From: Micromonospora sediminicola
Lineage (GTDB): Bacteria; Actinomycetota; Actinomycetes; Mycobacteriales; Micromonosporaceae
Assembly: GCF_900089585.1 (NCBI RefSeq)
Contig: NZ_FLRH01000004.1
Location: forward strand, 1,419,001-1,483,000
Reading direction: 5' to 3'
DNA: 64,000 nt
Shown here in pieces: positions 60,660-64,000 of this stretch. The notes below the pieces were generated by a model. That model worked only from the letters and a program-made list of their open reading frames with translations. It was not told where the DNA came from and did no database searches. The position numbers and the translations under genes are program-made. Every line of letters starts with the position of its first letter. The first letter of the stretch is position 1.

Positions 60660-61858
60660 CGCTCCTCCATCCCCCACGGTGAACCGTAGTCGGTGAGCAG
60701 GTCGAGGAAGGGCCGTGGTGGCAACGCCTCGGGCCCGAGCACGCCCGCGCCGGACCAGGCGCCGGTGGCCAGCAGCTCCAGCGCGACGACCGGGTTCACC
60801 GCGGTCTGCCAGACCACCGCCTGGTGCCCGTACTCGGCCATCGACCACTCGTTGTCGACCACGTGGTAGAGGTAGACCCGCCGGGGCCGGCCGTCCGGCC
60901 CGGTGCCGGTGACGTACGTGCCGGCGCACGTCTTCCCGCTCATCCGGTCGCCGAGCGTGGCCGGGTCGGGCAGCGCGGCGGCCACCAGGTCGCGCGGTGA
61001 CACGTCGACCCCGCGCACGCGCACCGGTTCGGTCGCGTCCAGCCCGAGTTTGTGCAGCGTCCGCAGCACCTCGATGAACTCGGCGCCGAGACCGTACTTG
61101 AAGGTGACCCGCTTCGCCGGCACCCAGCGCGGGATGAGCAGCACCTCCTCGTGTTCCACGTTGACGCACTCGACCGGGCCGATGCCGGCCGGGAAGTCGA
61201 AGACCTCCGGTTCGCTGAACGGCTCGGTGGTGAACCAGCCGCGCCCGGCCTCCCAGATCACCGGCGGGTTGAGGCACTCCTCGATGGTGGTCCAGATGGA
61301 GAACGAGGGAGCGAACTCGTAGCCGGCGACGGTGAGGTTCGCGCCGTCGCGTACCCCGATCTCGTCGATCTCGGTGAACAGCTCGTCGGCGGCGTGGCGG
61401 GCGAAGACGTCGGACAGGCCCGGTTCGACGCCGACGCCGCACAGCGCCAGCCGGCCGGCGGCGGCCCACCGGTCCGCGACGGCGAACTGCTCGTCGCCGA
61501 GCTTGACCCCGGTTTCCGCGTAGGGGCGCTCGGGGTGCGGCCGGGACAGCGACATCGCCATGTCGAGGTAGTCGGCCCCGGCCGCGAACGCGCCGTCGAA
61601 GATCGGCATGACGAAGCGCGGGTCGACCGCGTTGAACACGTGGGTGATCCGGTGTTCCCGGCAGAGCGCGGCGACCGCGTCGGCGGACGACGCGTCGACG
61701 GTGGCGGCGACGAACCGGTCGCCGTGGCCGGCGACCGCCCGGGCGGCGCGCGCCGGGTCGTGGTCGGCGACCACCATGGTCTCGAAGAAGGAACGGCGGG
61801 CGGCGATGGATACGGCGGCGGAGCCGACGCCACCGGCGCCGACGAGAAGGATACGCAT
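60656..61858 (-). CDS. Saccharopine dehydrogenase-like protein
   Basis: A 400-residue NAD(P)-binding enzyme beginning MRILLVGAGGVGSAAVSIAA, with the family stretch NAVDPRFVMPIFDGAFAAGADYLDMAM. Members reduce or oxidise C-N bonds in lysine or polyamine pathways (saccharopine dehydrogenase, carboxynorspermidine synthase). In this operon a polyamine-related substrate is likely. It overlaps agmatinase (ATGA) and the FAD oxidase stop (TGATG). Confidence 0.87.
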   Translation of the reverse strand: MRILLVGAGGVGSAAVSIAARRSFFETMVVADHDPARAARAVAGHGDRFVAATVDASSADAVAALCREHRITHVFNAVDPRFVMPIFDGAFAAGADYLDMAMSLSRPHPERPYAETGVKLGDEQFAVADRWAAAGRLALCGVGVEPGLSDVFARHAADELFTEIDEIGVRDGANLTVAGYEFAPSFSIWTTIEECLNPPVIWEAGRGWFTTEPFSEPEVFDFPAGIGPVECVNVEHEEVLLIPRWVPAKRVTFKYGLGAEFIEVLRTLHKLGLDATEPVRVRGVDVSPRDLVAAALPDPATLGDRMSGKTCAGTYVTGTGPDGRPRRVYLYHVVDNEWSMAEYGHQAVVWQTAVNPVVALELLATGAWSGAGVLGPEALPPRPFLDLLTDYGSPWGMEER

Positions 61859-63279
61859 CAGGAGTCGAACCCCAGTCCAAAGCGGTCGAGAGTACGGAGC
61901 CAGAGGTTGCGCCGCCCGTCCCGCGCGTCGGCGCGGGCGAGCGACCAGCGGGTGAGGTTGATGCCGGCGGCCCGGATCGGCTCCGGCGGGAACGGCAGCG
62001 GTTTGCGGCGCACCAGGTCGAGCCGGGTCAGCGGGGTGTCCGCGCCGGCGAGCAGGTCGAGGGTGACGCGCGCGCCGAAGCGGGTGGCGCCGACGCCCAG
62101 CCCGGTGTAACCGGCGGCGTACGCCAGCCGCCCCTCGTGGGCGGTGCCGAAGAACGCGCAGAACCGGGTGCAGGTGTCGATCACGCCGCCCCAGCGGTGG
62201 CTGAAGCGCAGCCCGTCGAGTTGGGGGAAGGTCGCGAAGAAGTGCGACGCGAGCGTGGTGAAGGTGGCCTCGCGCCGCTCCAGCGCGGGGGCCACCCGGT
62301 TGCCGTAGTGGTAGACCGCGTCGTAGCCGCCGAACAGGATCCGGCCGTCGGCGGTGAGCCGGTAGTAGTGGAACTGGTTGCCGGTGTCCGCCAGCCCCTG
62401 CCGGTGGCGCCAGCCGATCGCGTCCCGCTGGGCCGGGCTCAACGGCTCGGTCATCAGCGCGTAGTCGTAGACCGGCACGGTCCAGGCGCGCAGCCGGCGC
62501 AGTAGCGGCGGGAACGCGTTGGTGGCCAGGGCCACCCGCCGGGCCCGTACCGTGCCGGGCGCGGCGTCCGCGCCGCCGGCCGTGGTGGCGCGCAGCGCGG
62601 CCCCGTCGGTGGCCAGGCCGGTGACCCGGGTGTGCTCGTGGATCCGGACACCCAGGCCGAGCGCGGCGCGGCGCAGCTCCCAGGCGAGCTTCGCCGGGTC
62701 GAGCAGCGCCGTCCGGTCCCGGTCCCACATCCCACCGAGGTACGTCGGCGAGGCCACCTCGGCACGGACCTCGTCGCGGTCGAGCAGCCGCACGTCGTGG
62801 CCGTACCGGCGGCCCAGCTCGGCGTCGGCGGCGAGCCCGTCGAGCTGGTACGGCTCGACCGCCACCGCCAGTTCGCCGGTCCGTTCGAGGTCGCAGTCGA
62901 TGTCGTACCTCGCCACGGTGGCGGCGATGGCGTCCAGGTTCTCCCGGCCGAGCCGTTCCAGCTCGCCGATCTCGCCGGGGAACCGCTCGATGCCGTTGGC
63001 CAGCCCGTGGGTCAGCGACGCGGCGCAGAAGCCGCCGTTGCGCCCGGACGCCGCCCAGCCGCAGGTGCCGGCGTCGACGAGCAGCACGTCGCGGTCCGGA
63101 TCGGCCTCCTTGGCCAGCAGCGCGGTCCACAGCCCGGCGTACCCGCCGCCGACCACGAGCAGGTCGGCGGCGTGCGCGCCGGTCAGCGGCGGCAACGGGT
63201 CGGGGCGTTCCGGGCGGTCCAGCCAGTACGGGACGGGCGCGGCGTCGGCCAGCGCCCGGCCGGTATGCGGGAGCGTCAT
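61858..63279 (-). CDS. FAD-dependent amine oxidase (PuuB/DadA type)
   Basis: A 473-residue flavoprotein of the DAO family. FAD binding is by VVGGGYAGLWTALLAKEADP, and ASGRNGGFCAASLTHGL is typical of gamma-glutamylputrescine oxidase-like enzymes. It likely oxidises putrescine or a derivative to an aminoaldehyde, the substrate of the dehydrogenase encoded at 46703. ATG 63279 overlaps the permease stop. Confidence 0.88.
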   Translation of the reverse strand: MTLPHTGRALADAAPVPYWLDRPERPDPLPPLTGAHAADLLVVGGGYAGLWTALLAKEADPDRDVLLVDAGTCGWAASGRNGGFCAASLTHGLANGIERFPGEIGELERLGRENLDAIAATVARYDIDCDLERTGELAVAVEPYQLDGLAADAELGRRYGHDVRLLDRDEVRAEVASPTYLGGMWDRDRTALLDPAKLAWELRRAALGLGVRIHEHTRVTGLATDGAALRATTAGGADAAPGTVRARRVALATNAFPPLLRRLRAWTVPVYDYALMTEPLSPAQRDAIGWRHRQGLADTGNQFHYYRLTADGRILFGGYDAVYHYGNRVAPALERREATFTTLASHFFATFPQLDGLRFSHRWGGVIDTCTRFCAFFGTAHEGRLAYAAGYTGLGVGATRFGARVTLDLLAGADTPLTRLDLVRRKPLPFPPEPIRAAGINLTRWSLARADARDGRRNLWLRTLDRFGLGFDS

Positions 63280-64000
63280 GGCTTCCCCGCCGGGGTGGCG
63301 ATCACCGCGAGGGCGGCCCGTCGGGACCGTCGGCCGCGCAGCGAGCTGGCCCCTACCAGCAGCAGCGCTATCCCGAACATGGCCGTGCCGATGACGTTGA
63401 CCTGCGGCGGGATGCCCCGCTGGGCGGCGCCCCAGACGTACATCGGGAACGTGACGGTGGTGCCGGCGTTGAAGTTGGTGATGATGAAGTCGTCGAAGCT
63501 GAGCGAGAAGGCGAGCAGCGCGGCGGCCACGATGCCGGGTAGCACGAGCGGGAGCGTGATCCGGCGGAACGTCTGCCACTCGCTGGCGTAGAGGTCCATG
63601 GCGGCCTCCTCCAACCGCCGGTCCATGCCGGCGAGCCGGGCCTTCACGGTGACCACCACGAACGACACGCAGAACATCACGTGCGCGATGACGATGGTCC
63701 AGAAGCCCTGCGGCACCCCGGCGGCGACGAAGAGGGCGAGCAGCGAAGTGCCCATCACCAGTTCCGGGGTGGCCATCGGCAGGAAGATCAGCCCGTTGAT
63801 ACCGGACCGCCCGCGGAAGCCGTGCCGCACCAGGGCGAACGCCATCAGCGTGCCGAGCACGGTGGAGACGACGGTGGCGATCAGGCCGATCTCCATGCTG
63901 CGCACCACCGCGTCGCACATGTCGGCGGTGGCGCAGGGGCGGGCCCAGTTGTCCAGCGTGAACTCGTTGAAGTCGTAGGAGAGCCGGCTGGACGGCCGGT
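63276..64000 (-). CDS. ABC transporter permease, PotC-like (5' end beyond the window)
   Basis: About 241 codons of a polyamine/spermidine-type permease; the frame stays open to the right edge, reading SYDFNEFTLDNWARP before MCDAVVRS, so the internal ATG at 63920 is not the start. Five membrane helices are visible, and the EAA loop EEAAMDLYASEWQTFRRI contacts the ATPase. The PotC end-on family motif FDDFIITNFNAG is present. It heads, within the window, the oxidase-saccharopine dehydrogenase-agmatinase operon, arguing for polyamine or agmatine uptake. Confidence 0.93.
   Translation of the reverse strand, partial: RPSSRLSYDFNEFTLDNWARPCATADMCDAVVRSMEIGLIATVVSTVLGTLMAFALVRHGFRGRSGINGLIFLPMATPELVMGTSLLALFVAAGVPQGFWTIVIAHVMFCVSFVVVTVKARLAGMDRRLEEAAMDLYASEWQTFRRITLPLVLPGIVAAALLAFSLSFDDFIITNFNAGTTVTFPMYVWGAAQRGIPPQVNVIGTAMFGIALLLVGASSLRGRRSRRAALAVIATPAGKP

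Overview
The window is very GC-rich (about 70-75 %), uses many GTG starts and carries gene sets typical of filamentous Actinobacteria: MtrAB-LpqB, a long-form ribosome hibernation factor, an Rv3235-family protein, and FtsEX beside a prfB gene without a frameshift site. The overall picture suggests Micromonospora or a close relative in the Micromonosporaceae; the genus is an inference. No rRNA, tRNA, transposase, integrase or CRISPR array was seen.

Layout. 1-5072: ftsX (cut by the left edge), ftsE, prfB, a PadR-type regulator and the proline-catabolic dehydrogenase pruA. 5519-19555: a chromosomal core that follows the Mycobacterium tuberculosis order around Rv3235-Rv3246c: Rv3235-like gene, secA, hpf, comF, lpqB, mtrB, mtrA. 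A small BldC/MerR-like HTH gene and a pair of double-GNAT acetyltransferase genes are interleaved. 19771-26699: an overlapping operon of membrane protein, DUF4129, DUF4350, MoxR and DUF58 genes, with convergent SpoIIM and then RDD genes, matching the Rv3692-Rv3695 arrangement. 26706-30133: the efeUOB iron/Dyp-peroxidase operon behind two iron-box-like sites. 30338-35728: ahcY, manA, a CDF transporter, a SIS-domain isomerase and a Trm112-like protein. 35911-38250: a wall-associated membrane protein, endonuclease V and a DinB-family protein.

38254-45113 is an accessory conflict island. A YbaB/EbfC-like gene, a WXG100-like gene and a 1436-residue CpnT-like polymorphic toxin are followed by a small presumptive immunity gene. 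The toxin has an internal papain-like Tox-PL domain and a C-terminal domain that I read as a RelA/SpoT-type nucleotidyl (pyrophospho) transferase. Divergent from this operon is a protein that fuses an Imm35/YrhB-like segment, a YwqJ-type deaminase and a SUKH-type immunity segment. This is the most novel part of the window.

45120-49416 encodes GABA/aminobutyraldehyde catabolism: two aldehyde dehydrogenases and a GABA transaminase. 59646-64000 encodes agmatine/polyamine catabolism and uptake: agmatinase, a saccharopine-dehydrogenase-like protein, an FAD oxidase and a PotC-like permease cut by the right edge. Between these two metabolically linked sets lies a 10-kb block: a tandemly duplicated secreted beta-barrel protein; a VanX-like dipeptidase, D-Ala-D-Ala ligase and PLP dehydratase with a VanRS-like two-component system; a GAF regulator, ExaC-type aldehyde dehydrogenase and DUF779 set; a small secreted protein; and a HigBA-type toxin-antitoxin pair.
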